From contig UGYN01000002.1 in the NCBI GenBank assembly GCA_900457075.1, positions 2,914,001 to 2,978,000 on the forward strand: a DNA stretch of 64,000 nucleotides, written 5' to 3'. Below are positions 30,283-39,758 of this stretch, in pieces. Both the position numbers and the translations under genes were made by a program. The notes beneath the pieces are model-generated. The model had not been told where the DNA came from, did no database searches, and saw only the letters and a program-made list of their open reading frames with translations. Within the stretch, counting starts at the first letter, position 1. Every line of letters begins with the position of its first letter. The stretch comes from Serratia quinivorans (GTDB taxonomy: Bacteria > Pseudomonadota > Gammaproteobacteria > Enterobacterales > Enterobacteriaceae).

Positions 30283-32556
30283 ATGAGTGATCTGACTCAT
30301 GACGGTGTAGAGCGTTTACCGCTGCACACATTCACTGAAAACGCCTATCTGAACTATTCCATGTACGTCATCATGGATCGGGCGTTGCCGTACATTGGTG
30401 ACGGTTTGAAGCCGGTACAACGCCGCATCATCTACGCCATGTCTGAGCTGGGGCTGAATAACAGCGCCAAATTCAAAAAATCTGCCCGTACCGTGGGTGA
30501 CGTGCTGGGTAAATATCATCCGCACGGCGACAGTGCCTGCTATGAAGCCATGGTGTTGATGGCGCAGCCGTTCTCATATCGCTATCCGCTGGTAGACGGC
30601 CAGGGGAACTGGGGGGCGCCGGATGACCCGAAATCCTTCGCCGCGATGCGTTATACCGAATCCCGCCTGTCCAAATATGCGGAAGTGCTGCTGGCCGAAT
30701 TGGGTCAGGGCACGGTTGACTGGGTGCCGAACTTTGACGGCACCATGCAGGAGCCGAAGATGTTGCCGGCCCGCCTGCCCAACATCCTGCTGAACGGTAC
30801 CACCGGTATTGCCGTGGGTATGGCGACCGATATTCCACCCCACAACGTGCGTGAAGTGGCCGCCGCTGCGGTGGCGTTGATCGACAAGCCTGGCGCTTCG
30901 CTGGAAGAGTTACTCGAGTTCGTACAAGGCCCGGATTACCCGACCGAAGCCGAGATCATTACCCCGCGTGAAGAAATCCGCAAAATTTATCAGAACGGTC
31001 GTGGCTCGGTCCGCATGCGCGCCGTCTGGAGTAAAGAAGACGGCAGCGCGGTGATCACTGCCTTGCCGCACCAGGTTTCCGGTGCCAAGGTGCTGGAGCA
31101 GATTGCCAGCCAGATGCGTGCCAAAAAGCTGCCGATGGTCGAAGATCTGCGCGATGAATCCGATCACGAGAACCCAACGCGGCTGGTGATTGTGCCACGC
31201 TCCAATCGAATCGATCTCGATCAGGTGATGAATCACCTGTTTGCCACGACCGATCTGGAACGCAGCTACCGCATCAACATGAACATGATTGGTCTGGACA
31301 ACCGCCCGCAGGTGAAAGGGCTGGTGGAAATCCTCACCGAGTGGCTGGCATTCCGTCGCGATACGGTGCGTCGCCGCCTGAACTACCGTCTGGAAAAAGT
31401 ACTGAAACGCCTGCACATCCTGGAAGGTTTGCTGGTGGCGTTCCTCAATATTGATGAAGTGATCCACATCATCCGTAGCGAGGACGAACCCAAGCCGGTG
31501 CTGATGCAGCGCTTTGGTATTTCCGATACCCAGGCCGAAGCGATCCTCGAACTGAAACTGCGCCATTTGGCGAAGCTGGAAGAGTTCAAGATCCGCGGTG
31601 AGCAGGATGAGTTAGCCAAAGAGCGCGATCAACTGCAGGCGTTGCTGGCCTCCGAGCGCAAGCTGAACACCCTGATCAAAAAAGAGATCCAGGCCGATGC
31701 GCAGGCCTATGGCGACGATCGTCGCTCGCCGATTACCGAGCGTGCAGAAGCCAAGGCGATGAGCGAGCATGACTTTGTGCCGTCGGAGCCGGTGACTATC
31801 GTGCTGTCTGAAATGGGCTGGGTGCGCAGCGCCAAGGGCCACGATATCGATCCAAGTGGCCTGAGCTACAAGGCCGGTGACAGCTTCCGCAGTGCGGCAC
31901 GTGGCAAGACCAACCAGCCGGTGGTGTTTATCGACTCCACCGGGCGCAGCTACGCGCTGGATCCGCTGACGCTGCCTTCGGCGCGTGGGCAGGGCGAACC
32001 GTTGACCGGCAAGCTGACGCCACCGCCGGGCGCGACCATTGAACAGGTGCTGATGGCTGCGGACGACCAGAAGTTGCTGATGGCTTCCGATGCCGGTTAT
32101 GGCTTTGTCTGTACCTTCAACGATCTGGTGGCGCGTAACCGTGCCGGTAAGGTGATGATTACTCTGCCGGATAATGCCAAAGCGCTGGCGCCGATGGAAA
32201 TCCACGGTGAAGATGACATGCTGCTGTCGATCACTGCTGCCGGGCGCATGTTGTTCTTCCCGGTTGCCGACCTGCCGCAACTGTCGAAGGGCAAGGGCAA
32301 CAAGATTGTCTCCATCCCGTCGGCACAGGCCGCATCCGGTGAAGACAAGCTGGCATGGCTGTTCGTGCTGCCGCCGCAAACCTCTGTAACCCTGCACGTG
32401 GGTAAACGCAAGCTGACGCTGCGTCCGGAAGATTTGCAGAAGTTCCGTGCGGAACGTGGCCGTAAAGGCACCTCACTGCCACGTGGCCTGCAGCGAATCG
32501 ATCGCGTAGAGGTTGATGCCCCGGCACGTGCGCCTGGCGGTGACAGCGAAGAATAA
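30283..32556 (+). CDS. parC: DNA topoisomerase IV subunit A
   Basis: ParC is the DNA-breaking subunit of topoisomerase IV. The 757-aa protein matches E. coli ParC (752) with a four-residue N-terminal insertion. The catalytic tyrosine is Tyr124 in [10 protein letters not shown] (Tyr120 in E. coli). The quinolone-determining segment [12 protein letters not shown] keeps the wild-type serine and glutamate, so no classical resistance change is visible. The C-terminal domain carries the beta-pinwheel repeats that bind DNA. Confidence 0.98.
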   Translation: MSDLTHDGVERLPLHTFTENAYLNYSMYVIMDRALPYIGDGLKPVQRRIIYAMSELGLNNSAKFKKSARTVGDVLGKYHPHGDSACYEAMVLMAQPFSYRYPLVDGQGNWGAPDDPKSFAAMRYTESRLSKYAEVLLAELGQGTVDWVPNFDGTMQEPKMLPARLPNILLNGTTGIAVGMATDIPPHNVREVAAAAVALIDKPGASLEELLEFVQGPDYPTEAEIITPREEIRKIYQNGRGSVRMRAVWSKEDGSAVITALPHQVSGAKVLEQIASQMRAKKLPMVEDLRDESDHENPTRLVIVPRSNRIDLDQVMNHLFATTDLERSYRINMNMIGLDNRPQVKGLVEILTEWLAFRRDTVRRRLNYRLEKVLKRLHILEGLLVAFLNIDEVIHIIRSEDEPKPVLMQRFGISDTQAEAILELKLRHLAKLEEFKIRGEQDELAKERDQLQALLASERKLNTLIKKEIQADAQAYGDDRRSPITERAEAKAMSEHDFVPSEPVTIVLSEMGWVRSAKGHDIDPSGLSYKAGDSFRSAARGKTNQPVVFIDSTGRSYALDPLTLPSARGQGEPLTGKLTPPPGATIEQVLMAADDQKLLMASDAGYGFVCTFNDLVARNRAGKVMITLPDNAKALAPMEIHGEDDMLLSITAAGRMLFFPVADLPQLSKGKGNKIVSIPSAQAASGEDKLAWLFVLPPQTSVTLHVGKRKLTLRPEDLQKFRAERGRKGTSLPRGLQRIDRVEVDAPARAPGGDSEE

Positions 32557-32578
32557 GCCTGTGAAGGCTGGATAACCC

Positions 32579-32612
32579 CACGGGCGCAGCATGCTGCGCC
32601 CGCTTTATTTCC
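32579..32612 (+). terminator. Probable terminator of parC
   Basis: CGGGCGCAG pairs with CTGCGCCCG around a short CAT(G) loop at about 32581-32601, followed by CTTTATTT. It lies 25 bp after the parC stop. A second GC-rich hairpin (GCAGGG...CCCTGC, about 32703-32725) lies before plsC. Confidence 0.75.
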
Positions 32613-32796
32613 CACCACCGGCAATTATTTTCAAATAGTTAACATTTCCCGGCATAAAATTATTGTGCGTTTCGTCGGCTGGCGGGAAAATAGCAAAAAA
32701 AGGCAGGGCAGGTTTTCGAACCCTGCAAGCAAAGAATGAGTAAAGGGATCTGCGCAGCGTTTCAGGCTGCGCCGGCAGTGTGCTAATGAGGTTGTT

Positions 32797-33534
32797 ATGT
32801 TATTAATTTTACGTGCCGTGCTCGCCACTCTGTATTGTCTTCTGGTGTGCATTTTCGGTTCTATTTACTGTTTGGTATTCCGCCCCCGCGATCCCCGCCA
32901 TGTGGCGACGTTCGGTCATTTGTTTGGTCGCCTGTCCGGGTTATTTGGTCTGAAAGTGGAAGTCCGGGTACCGGCCGATGCGGCCAAAAACGGCAACTGC
33001 ATTTATATTGCCAACCACCAGAATAACTACGATATGGTGACGGCCGCCAAAGCGGTGCAGCCGCGCACCGTGACCGTGGGTAAAAAAAGCCTGCTGTGGG
33101 TTCCGTTCTTCGGCCCGCTGTATTGGGTGACCGGTAACTTGCTGATTGACCGGGATAATCGCGCCAAGGCGCACGGTACCATTGCCCAGGTGGCTGAACA
33201 GTTTAAAAAACGTGATATTTCGGTCTGGATGTTTCCAGAAGGTACGCGCAGCCGCGGGCGTGGGTTGATGCCGTTTAAAACCGGTGCATTTCACGCGGCA
33301 ATCGCTGCCGGGGTGCCGATTGTGCCGATCTGCGTTTCCACCACCAGCGGTAAAATTAATCTTAACCGTTGGGATAACGGTCATGCGATCGTAGAAGTGA
33401 TGGAACCGATCGATATCAGTAATTACGGTAGAGAAAATGTGCGTGAGCTGGCAGCCCATTGCCATGAGCTGATGCTGGCGAAAATTGCCGAGCTGGACGC
33501 AGAAGTTGCCCAGCGCAATGCAGCCGGAAAATAA
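32797..33534 (+). CDS. plsC: 1-acyl-sn-glycerol-3-phosphate acyltransferase
   Basis: PlsC acylates lysophosphatidic acid at sn-2 to give phosphatidic acid at the inner membrane. The 245-aa protein matches E. coli PlsC (245). It has an N-terminal hydrophobic anchor, the HX4D motif in ANHQNNYDM, and FPEGTRSRGRGLMPFKTGAF. It sits between parC and ftsP as in E. coli. Confidence 0.97.
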   Translation: MLLILRAVLATLYCLLVCIFGSIYCLVFRPRDPRHVATFGHLFGRLSGLFGLKVEVRVPADAAKNGNCIYIANHQNNYDMVTAAKAVQPRTVTVGKKSLLWVPFFGPLYWVTGNLLIDRDNRAKAHGTIAQVAEQFKKRDISVWMFPEGTRSRGRGLMPFKTGAFHAAIAAGVPIVPICVSTTSGKINLNRWDNGHAIVEVMEPIDISNYGRENVRELAAHCHELMLAKIAELDAEVAQRNAAGK

Positions 33535-33592
33535 TATTCCTACCGGCTTCAAAGAATGAACTTTTAAACGGCGTAAAACGCCGTTAACGCCT

Positions 33593-33627
33593 GGGCTCCT
33601 GCTAATCTGATTAACAGGAGCCCGGTC
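33593..33627 (+). terminator. Probable terminator of plsC
   Basis: GGGCTCCTG and CAGGAGCCC form a perfect 9-bp stem with a 12-nt loop (about 33593-33622), followed by GGTCTTTG. A smaller AACGGCGT/ACGCCGTT hairpin lies just before it. Confidence 0.7.
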
Positions 33628-33666
33628 TTTGCACACGGTTTAGTCATTGCTTTTCATGGAGAAAAT

Positions 33667-35082
33667 ATGTCACTCAGTCGACGTCAGTTTATTCAGGCAT
33701 CGGGCTTGGCGCTGTGCGCAGGAGCCGTGCCGCTGAGGGCTGAGGCGAGCGGAATGCAGACCCCATTACCTATTCCCCCGCTGCTGGAGTCCCGCCGCGG
33801 CCAGCCGCTGTTTTTAACCTTGCAGCGCGCCCATTGGGCATTTATGGATAACCGCAAGACGTCGGTGTGGGGCATTAACGGCATGTACCTTGGGCCGACG
33901 GTGCGGGTTTACAACGGTGATGACGTCAAGCTGATCTACAGTAACCGCCTGCCGGAGCCAGTGGCGATGACCATCAGCGGTCTGCAGGTGCCGGGAACCC
34001 TGATGGGTGGCGCACCGCGCATGATGTCTCCTAACGTTGACTGGTCGCCGGTGCTGCCAATCCGTCAGAGTGCCGCCACCTGCTGGTATCACGCCAGCAC
34101 GCCCAACCGCATGGCACCGCATGTTTACAACGGCCTGGCCGGGCTGTGGCTGGTCGAAGACGAAGTCAGCAAGGCATTGCCGCTGCCCAACCACTATGGC
34201 GTCGATGATTTCCCGTTGATCATTCAGGACAAGCGACTGGATAACTTCGGTACACCGGAATACGCTCCCCCGTCGCAGGGCGGCTTTATCGGCGATACGC
34301 TGTTGGTTAACGGCGTGCAAAATCCTTATGTCGAAGTGTCACGCGGTTGGGTGCGCCTGCGCCTGCTCAATGCCTCCAACTCACGCCGCTACATGCTGCA
34401 ACTGAGTGACGGTCGGCCGTTAAATGTGATCGCCAGCGATCAGGGTTTCCTGCCGGCTCCGGTAGCGGTACAACAGCTGTCACTGGCTCCTGGTGAGCGC
34501 CGTGAAGTACTGATCGATATGTCAAAAGGCGATGAAGTGACGATCAGCGCCGGCGAGGCTGCGGGCATTATGGATCGCCTGCGTGGCCTGATTGAGCCTT
34601 CGAGCATCCTGGTTTCTACCCAGGTTCTGACGCTGAAACCGACCGGGTTGTTGCCGCTGGTGACCGATAACCTGCCGATGCGCCTGCTGGCGGATGAACT
34701 GCTGGACGGCAGCGTCAGCCGCACCCGTGAGTTCCGTCTGGGCGATAGCCAGGCCGGGATCAACGGGGCTATCTGGGACATGAACCGTATCGATGTGCAA
34801 ACCCAGCAGGGCAGTTGGGAACGCTGGAATATCCATGCGGATACGCCGCAGGCGTTCCATATTCAGGGCGTACGTTTCCTGGTGAAACGGGTCAACGGTG
34901 CGCAGCCGATGGCGGAAGATCGCGGCTGGAAGGACACGGTATGGGTCGACGGCGACGTCGAGCTGCTGGTTTACTTCAACCAGTCCACTTCGGAACATTT
35001 CCCGTTCCTGTTCTACAGCCAGACGCTGGAGATGGCGGATCGCGGCAGCGCCGGCCAGTTTATGGTGCAGCCGGCGCTTTAA
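33667..35082 (+). CDS. ftsP: Cell-division protein FtsP (SufI), multicopper-oxidase fold
   Basis: FtsP is a periplasmic protein that stabilises the divisome under stress. It has the cupredoxin fold of multicopper oxidases but lacks the copper ligands. The 471-aa protein begins with a twin-arginine signal (SLSRRQFIQASGLALCAGAV), so it is a Tat substrate like E. coli SufI. Blocks such as VWGINGMYLGPTVRVYNGDD and NGLAGLWLVEDEVS match. It follows plsC as in E. coli and converges on the XapR-like regulator, overlapping its 3' end by 4 bp. Confidence 0.96.
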   Translation: MSLSRRQFIQASGLALCAGAVPLRAEASGMQTPLPIPPLLESRRGQPLFLTLQRAHWAFMDNRKTSVWGINGMYLGPTVRVYNGDDVKLIYSNRLPEPVAMTISGLQVPGTLMGGAPRMMSPNVDWSPVLPIRQSAATCWYHASTPNRMAPHVYNGLAGLWLVEDEVSKALPLPNHYGVDDFPLIIQDKRLDNFGTPEYAPPSQGGFIGDTLLVNGVQNPYVEVSRGWVRLRLLNASNSRRYMLQLSDGRPLNVIASDQGFLPAPVAVQQLSLAPGERREVLIDMSKGDEVTISAGEAAGIMDRLRGLIEPSSILVSTQVLTLKPTGLLPLVTDNLPMRLLADELLDGSVSRTREFRLGDSQAGINGAIWDMNRIDVQTQQGSWERWNIHADTPQAFHIQGVRFLVKRVNGAQPMAEDRGWKDTVWVDGDVELLVYFNQSTSEHFPFLFYSQTLEMADRGSAGQFMVQPAL

Positions 35083-36023
35083 GCTCGTTGCACAGACTTG
35101 TTCTGGGGAGCTGTACGCAGCATCTCCAGAAACGCCTGCACTACCGGCGTTGCGCTGTCGGCATGATAAATAGCGTAAAGATCCGCTGACGGCGCCTGCT
35201 GCAGCGGGCAAAAACGCACGCCGGGCCAGGGAATACGGCCGTAACTGTCCGGCAGCAGCGTGATGCCATAGCCTTCGGCCACCAGTGCCATCAGCGTTTG
35301 CGGCTCGTTGACCTGATAGGCGATATCCGGCTTGAAACCCTGCTGCAGACACAAATTGTGCAGATAGAGACCCAAACTGGCTTCGTGCGGCGGTAGGACA
35401 ATGAATTTTTCATGCCGCAGCGCGGCGAGCGGCAGGCTTTCCGCCTGAGCCAGTGGGTGGCCCTGCGGCAGCACCAGCGCAATATTCTCCCGTGCCAGCA
35501 ACTGACTCGCCAGCCCCGGCAATACCTGCTCCTTTGCCTCGCGCCAGACGCCAATATCGATATGACGCTTTTGCAGCGCAGCAATCTGCTGGCTGGGTGT
35601 CAGTTCGTTTAACGCCCAGGTGACGTTGGCCGTTTGCCCGGTAAAGCGTTTCAACGCCGGGATTAGCCCGCCCCAAACCGAAGTGCCGACCATGCCGATC
35701 ACCATATGCCCGGCCTCGCCGCGCCCCAACTGCTGCACCTGATTGAGCGCATGCCCGGCCTGATCGAGCAGCATTTCTACATTGTGAAACAGCGTGCGAC
35801 CGGCCAGCGTCAATGCCATCGATCGGGTGGTACGCTTGAATAACTCCACGCCCAGTTGGCTCTCCAACTCTTTAATATGTTTGCTGAGCGGCGGCTGCGA
35901 AATATTCAGCCGCAGCGCCGCCTGAGTGAAGTTCATCTCCTCCGCTACCACGCGGAAATAGTGCAGCAGGCGGAAGTTAATTCGGCTGGGATCGGGCAGT
36001 GGCTGGGGCTGTTTGATGCTGAT
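35079..36023 (-). CDS. xapR: XapR-like LysR regulator, apparently without a standard start codon
   Basis: This LysR-type protein resembles E. coli XapR: LNISQPPLSKHIKELESQLG in the winged helix, GRGEAGHMVIGMVGTSVWGG and NEPQTLMALVAEGYGITLLPDSYG in the sensor. It is divergent from xapAB, the genes XapR activates. The first standard start is GTG at 35951, but that would delete the first helix: the frame continues upstream as RINFRLLHYFRVVAEEMNFT. Between the in-frame stop at 36041 and 35951 there is no ATG, GTG or TTG. A perfect AGGAGG (36034-36029) lies 5 nt before an ATC at 36023, so I place the start there tentatively. Loss of a start by mutation or misread is the alternative. Confidence 0.7.
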   Translation of the reverse strand: MSIKQPQPLPDPSRINFRLLHYFRVVAEEMNFTQAALRLNISQPPLSKHIKELESQLGVELFKRTTRSMALTLAGRTLFHNVEMLLDQAGHALNQVQQLGRGEAGHMVIGMVGTSVWGGLIPALKRFTGQTANVTWALNELTPSQQIAALQKRHIDIGVWREAKEQVLPGLASQLLARENIALVLPQGHPLAQAESLPLAALRHEKFIVLPPHEASLGLYLHNLCLQQGFKPDIAYQVNEPQTLMALVAEGYGITLLPDSYGRIPWPGVRFCPLQQAPSADLYAIYHADSATPVVQAFLEMLRTAPQNKSVQRA

Positions 36024-36149
36024 GATCGCCTCCTGGGGCTACCAATTTATAGGTAAATGGAATAAATCGGCCGCCAATAATGTATTGGTCGCCGCCGCGC
36101 CTCGCTCTCTACTATGGGGATAACCTCCCCCCTCATAGAAGAGAATACA

Positions 36150-36971
36150 ATGTTTAATCAAGAAGATGCTTTTTCCTGTGCCGAAGTGATCCGCACCAGG
36201 CTGCCGGACTTCCAGCCGCACGCTGCTTTGATACTGGGCTCCGGGCTGGGCGCGCTGGCAGAGGTGATGACCGACACCCTGACCATCGACTACGCAGAGC
36301 TGCCGGGTTTCCCGGTCAGTGGCGTGGTGGGCCATGCCGGGCAACTGGTTGCCGGTTGGCTGGAGGGCGTGCCGGTGCTCTGCATGAAAGGGCGCGGTCA
36401 CTACTACGAAGGGCGCGGCATGCAGGTGATGACCACCGCTGTGCGCACCTTCAAACTGCTGGGCTGCGAATTCCTGCTGGCCACCAATGCTGCCGGCTCG
36501 CTGCGTCAGTCGGTGGCACCGGGCAGCCTGGTGGCACTCACCGACCACATTAATTTTATGCCTGAGTCGCCGCTGGTTGGCGATAACGACGAGCGTTTTG
36601 GCCCGCGTTTCTTCAGCCTGGCCAACGCTTACGATCGCGAGCTGCGCGGCCAGTTGGCACAGGTGGCGCAAAGCGTAGGCATTCCGCTGGCCGAAGGGGT
36701 ATTTGCCGCTTACACCGGGCCAAACTTCGAAACCCCGGCGGAAATCCGCATGATGCAAACGCTGGGCTGCGACGTGGTCGGTATGTCTATCGTGCCGGAA
36801 GTGCTCTCGGCACGTCACTGTGGGCTGAAAGTGCTGGTAGTGTCCGCGATGACCAATTACGCCGAAGGGCTGTCCGATACGCCGCTGTCCCATGAACAAA
36901 CCCTGAGCTGTGCGGCGTTGGCGGCAGAGGACTTTATGCGCCTGATCCGCGAATTCTTCAAAACGCGGTAA
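36150..36971 (+). CDS. xapA: Xanthosine phosphorylase (purine nucleoside phosphorylase II)
   Basis: XapA phosphorolyses xanthosine, inosine and guanosine to base and ribose 1-phosphate. The 273-aa protein is a trimeric-type PNP: LILGSGLGALAEV for phosphate binding, MKGRGHYYEGRGM, TNAAGSLRQSV, YTGPNFETPAEIRM, and VGMSIVPEVLSARHCGLKV, where the tyrosine/asparagine pattern follows E. coli XapA. Asn in SAMTNYAEGL is the purine-binding position. It is followed by the transporter xapB. Confidence 0.95.
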   Translation: MFNQEDAFSCAEVIRTRLPDFQPHAALILGSGLGALAEVMTDTLTIDYAELPGFPVSGVVGHAGQLVAGWLEGVPVLCMKGRGHYYEGRGMQVMTTAVRTFKLLGCEFLLATNAAGSLRQSVAPGSLVALTDHINFMPESPLVGDNDERFGPRFFSLANAYDRELRGQLAQVAQSVGIPLAEGVFAAYTGPNFETPAEIRMMQTLGCDVVGMSIVPEVLSARHCGLKVLVVSAMTNYAEGLSDTPLSHEQTLSCAALAAEDFMRLIREFFKTR

Positions 36972-37052
36972 TGCCGTAAACCTCCCGACGGCAGGGTGCA
37001 GGGGCCCTGTCGTGCGAATCATCGTTTTAATCAGAATAATAAGGTGATGGTG

Positions 37053-38312
37053 ATGGCAATAAAAACGCGACTGAAGGTGATGGTTTTTCTGCAGTTCTTT
37101 ATCTGGGGTGCCTGGCTGGTTACGCTGGGATCTTACATGATTAACACCCTGCATTTCAGTGGGATGCAGGTGGGTATGGTCTACAGCGCCAAAGGCATCG
37201 CGGCGCTGATTATGCCGGGATTGGCAGGCATTCTTGCCGATCGCTGGATCAAGGCCAACTACCTGTACGCGCTGTGTCATTTGTTTGGTGCGCTGGCACT
37301 GTACTGTGCCGCCCAGGTTGAGCAACCTATGGTGATGTTCTGGGTGATGCTGTTCAACGCCATGGTGTATATGCCCACGATTTCGCTCTCCAACGCCATT
37401 TCTTATTTCTGCCTGGAGAAGCACGGTTACGATACGGTGAAAGATTTTCCGCCGGTACGGGTGTACGGCACCGTCGGCTTTATCGTAGCGATGTGGTTGA
37501 TCGGTTTTAGCAGAATTGAACTCAGCAATTTGCAACTCTATCTGGCCTCCGGGGTGTCGTTGTTGTTGGCGGGTTATTCGCTGACGCTGCCGAATTGCCC
37601 GACCAGCAAAGTGGAAAAATCGAAAAGCTGGTTCAGCGTTTTGGGGCTGGACGCGCTGGTGCTATTCCGCCAGCGGCGCATGGCGCTGTTTTTCCTGTTT
37701 GCCATGTTATTGGGTGCCGCACTGCAGGTCACCAACACCTTCGGCAATCCCTTCCTGCACGATTTCGCCAATAACCCGTTGTATCAGGACAGCATAAGCG
37801 TCAGGTACCCCGCGGTGCTGTTGTCGCTGTCACAAATCTCCGAGGTGTTCTTTATCCTCACCATTCCGTTCTTCTTGCGTCGATATGGCATCAAACAGGT
37901 GATGTTGATCAGCATGGCGGCCTGGACCCTGCGTTTCCTGTTCCTGGCCTATGGCACCCCGGCGGGTTTCGGTTTTGTGCTGCTGCTGCTTTCGATGATC
38001 GTCTACGGTTGCGCCTTTGATTTCTTTAATATCTCAGGGGCTATTTTCGTTGAGAAAGAGGCCGATCACCGCATTCGTGCCAGTGCACAAGGGTTGTTTA
38101 TGACCATGGTGAACGGTATCGGCGCTTATCTGGGGGCGATTGCCAGCGGTGAGGTGGTGGACTTCTTCACCCACAACGGCGTCAAGGACTGGCAAAGTAT
38201 CTGGCTAATCTTCGCGTTATATACGTTGGTATTGGGAGTGATTTTCGCACTGACCTTCAACTACCAGCATCGGCCGGAGGAGTTGCCAGGGGCGGCGCAA
38301 CGGGCACATTAA
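37053..38312 (+). CDS. xapB: Xanthosine/nucleoside permease
   Basis: XapB is a proton-linked nucleoside transporter of the NHS family in the major facilitator superfamily. The protein of about 419 aa has 12 hydrophobic segments and shares FLQFFIWGAWLVTLGSYMINTLHF, here cut to the first 20 residues as FLQFFIWGAWLVTLGSYMIN, as well as NPFLHDFANNP and VYGCAFDFFNISGA with E. coli XapB and NupG. Several starts are possible (37044-37053, alternating GTG and ATG); 37053 matches E. coli best and has AAGG upstream. It forms an operon with xapA. Confidence 0.94.
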   Translation: MAIKTRLKVMVFLQFFIWGAWLVTLGSYMINTLHFSGMQVGMVYSAKGIAALIMPGLAGILADRWIKANYLYALCHLFGALALYCAAQVEQPMVMFWVMLFNAMVYMPTISLSNAISYFCLEKHGYDTVKDFPPVRVYGTVGFIVAMWLIGFSRIELSNLQLYLASGVSLLLAGYSLTLPNCPTSKVEKSKSWFSVLGLDALVLFRQRRMALFFLFAMLLGAALQVTNTFGNPFLHDFANNPLYQDSISVRYPAVLLSLSQISEVFFILTIPFFLRRYGIKQVMLISMAAWTLRFLFLAYGTPAGFGFVLLLLSMIVYGCAFDFFNISGAIFVEKEADHRIRASAQGLFMTMVNGIGAYLGAIASGEVVDFFTHNGVKDWQSIWLIFALYTLVLGVIFALTFNYQHRPEELPGAAQRAH

Positions 38313-38317
38313 AACCC

Positions 38318-38348
38318 TATGGGCGCAACTCGATTTGCGCCCATTTTA
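38318..38348 (+). terminator. Intrinsic terminator of xapAB
   Basis: TGGGCGCAA and TTGCGCCCA form a 9-bp stem with a short CTCGAT-type loop at about 38320-38342, followed by TTTTACTTT. It lies 6 bp after the xapB stop. Confidence 0.85.
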
Positions 38349-38651
38349 CTTTATGGTCTCTCGCCTTGCCGCTGCGCTATTTCCCAGTTTTACCCCGGCA
38401 GGTGATATTTCTATAAATTGCTCTGGTTTATTATTATTGCTTTTAATAACGTAGATATTAAATAATGCACAACAAGATAAAACATCGATACAACAAAGTT
38501 GGTGAGGATTGTTTTATATAATGAATTTTAAGCGCCGATAGCTTATTGCTCTCGGCGTTTTTAGTCGCTAACCCTTGACTGCTATCGGGCTATGTGGTCT
38601 CTTATTCATAACGAGGAATAATGGATTATTGCTGAAGGGTATATTTTAGTT
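38349..38651 (+). promoter_or_regulatory. AT-rich leader region before the secretion locus
   Basis: The 300-bp gap is clearly more AT-rich than the flanking backbone. It contains a CGCCGA/TCGGCG hairpin with TTTTTA near 38533-38565, which looks like a terminator for an unseen or leading transcript. A possible -35 TTGACT (about 38575) and a TATAAT (about 38516) are also present but without well-spaced partners. No open frame with a family resemblance was seen. Confidence 0.4.
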
Positions 38652-39128
38652 ATGACACTCGCAGAGAAAAAATTGTCTTTGGTTGAAAACGATTTTCTCG
38701 TTCTGAACAGTAAAAGTAGCACCCTAATTATCAAGCCGAAAAATATCACCATTCATCTTACTGAACTGCAGAGACGACTTTTTTGTATTTTGCTCAGTGG
38801 CGTAACCAAGAAGCAAGAAGTGATAGAGTCAGTATGGGAAAATAACCACGTTACTATCACTGACAACAACTATCATCAATTAATATATCAATGCAGAACG
38901 TTGCTTTCCCGCCATGGTATACCTCCCGAAGTCATCAAAACCATCCCCCGATATGGCGTGAGATTCAACTACTCGCCACTGGAAGAAGTCCTGAGCCAGC
39001 GCACCGTTAAATTGCCTAAATGGCATAAGAAACTTGCCGGAATGCTCAGTGAACGGCAAAGGTTGGTTCGCAATGTTCTGCTTCTTGTCGTTATTAATTA
39101 TATAGTTATTGCCAGTGTCGTGGTTTGA
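38652..39128 (+). CDS. ToxR/CadC-type winged-helix protein with C-terminal membrane anchor
   Basis: The 158-aa protein has an N-terminal OmpR/ToxR-like winged helix (about 10-110): ITIHLTELQRRLFCILLSG, then NNYHQLIYQCRTLLSRHGI and IKTIPRYGVRFNY, the typical C-terminal hairpin of CadC-like domains. A basic linker and a single hydrophobic segment (NVLLLVVINYIVIASVVV, about 140-158) end the protein. There is no periplasmic sensor domain, so it would need a partner or sense through the membrane segment. It lies 48 bp before gspC on the same strand, and control of the secretion operon is inferred. The base composition is lower in GC than the backbone. Confidence 0.75.
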   Translation: MTLAEKKLSLVENDFLVLNSKSSTLIIKPKNITIHLTELQRRLFCILLSGVTKKQEVIESVWENNHVTITDNNYHQLIYQCRTLLSRHGIPPEVIKTIPRYGVRFNYSPLEEVLSQRTVKLPKWHKKLAGMLSERQRLVRNVLLLVVINYIVIASVVV

Positions 39129-39176
39129 GTTCGATAGGCATGCCTACATTCCATTACGACGAGTGAGAGACGCTGC

Positions 39177-39710
39177 ATGAGGTTTGGCATTGTTTACGGC
39201 GACCTGCCAATCATCGGCCGTATTGACAAAGAAGCATGGCCGACAGTGCTGGGGTATCTATTTCTGTTGTTCGGGGTGCTGTCGGTATTTTGGGTCGGTT
39301 ACGAAATTCCGAGTGCAAAAGAAATTCCTGAAGCCAATATTAAAGAATTATCCCAGATTATAGTCAGCAAACCCATGGAATTGGAGGCTAACCCATTACT
39401 GACCCTGTTATATTCAAATGCTCACTCCAACATGCCGATAGAGCAAACTCGTTTCCGTATTACCGAAAAAAAACTGAGTAATGCCCTATTAATGGCGGCG
39501 CCTGTAGCAAAGTTAGCGGTAAAAGTGGTGGGGTTGCTGTGCGATAAGGATGACCATGCCGGCATGGTGATTATTGAACGCTCAGGTCGGCAGCAGAGTT
39601 ATGTATCAGGCGAAAAAATAAATGACACTTATCCGATAGTGAAAATATTGGCAGACCGGATCATTATCAATGAAAACGGATTTTATGCCGCATTAATGCT
39701 CGAAAATTGA
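39177..39710 (+). CDS. gspC: Type II secretion system inner-membrane protein GspC, short form without PDZ domain
   Basis: GspC links the inner-membrane platform to the secretin. This 177-aa protein has a cytoplasmic N-terminus, one membrane helix (about 22-42, VLGYLFLLFGVLSVFWVGYE) and a homology-region domain (about 108-175: LAVKVVGLLCDKDDHAGMVII, then KILADRIIINENGFYAALML). It stops there: the C-terminal PDZ or coiled-coil domain of most GspC proteins (about 270-300 aa) is absent. Since gspD follows directly, this is not a frameshift. The assignment rests on position as first gsp gene and on the HR pattern. Confidence 0.85.
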   Translation: MRFGIVYGDLPIIGRIDKEAWPTVLGYLFLLFGVLSVFWVGYEIPSAKEIPEANIKELSQIIVSKPMELEANPLLTLLYSNAHSNMPIEQTRFRITEKKLSNALLMAAPVAKLAVKVVGLLCDKDDHAGMVIIERSGRQQSYVSGEKINDTYPIVKILADRIIINENGFYAALMLEN

Positions 39711-39758
39711 ATGCAATCACAGCGGTTGCATGACAGCAGGCCGCAATCGGATACAGAT

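Noticed and set aside
36039..37535. Long 498-residue minus-strand open frame opposite xapA and xapB
   Set aside because: It is rich in His and Gln with no family pattern, and lies wholly opposite two well-supported genes; it is a GC-rich shadow frame.
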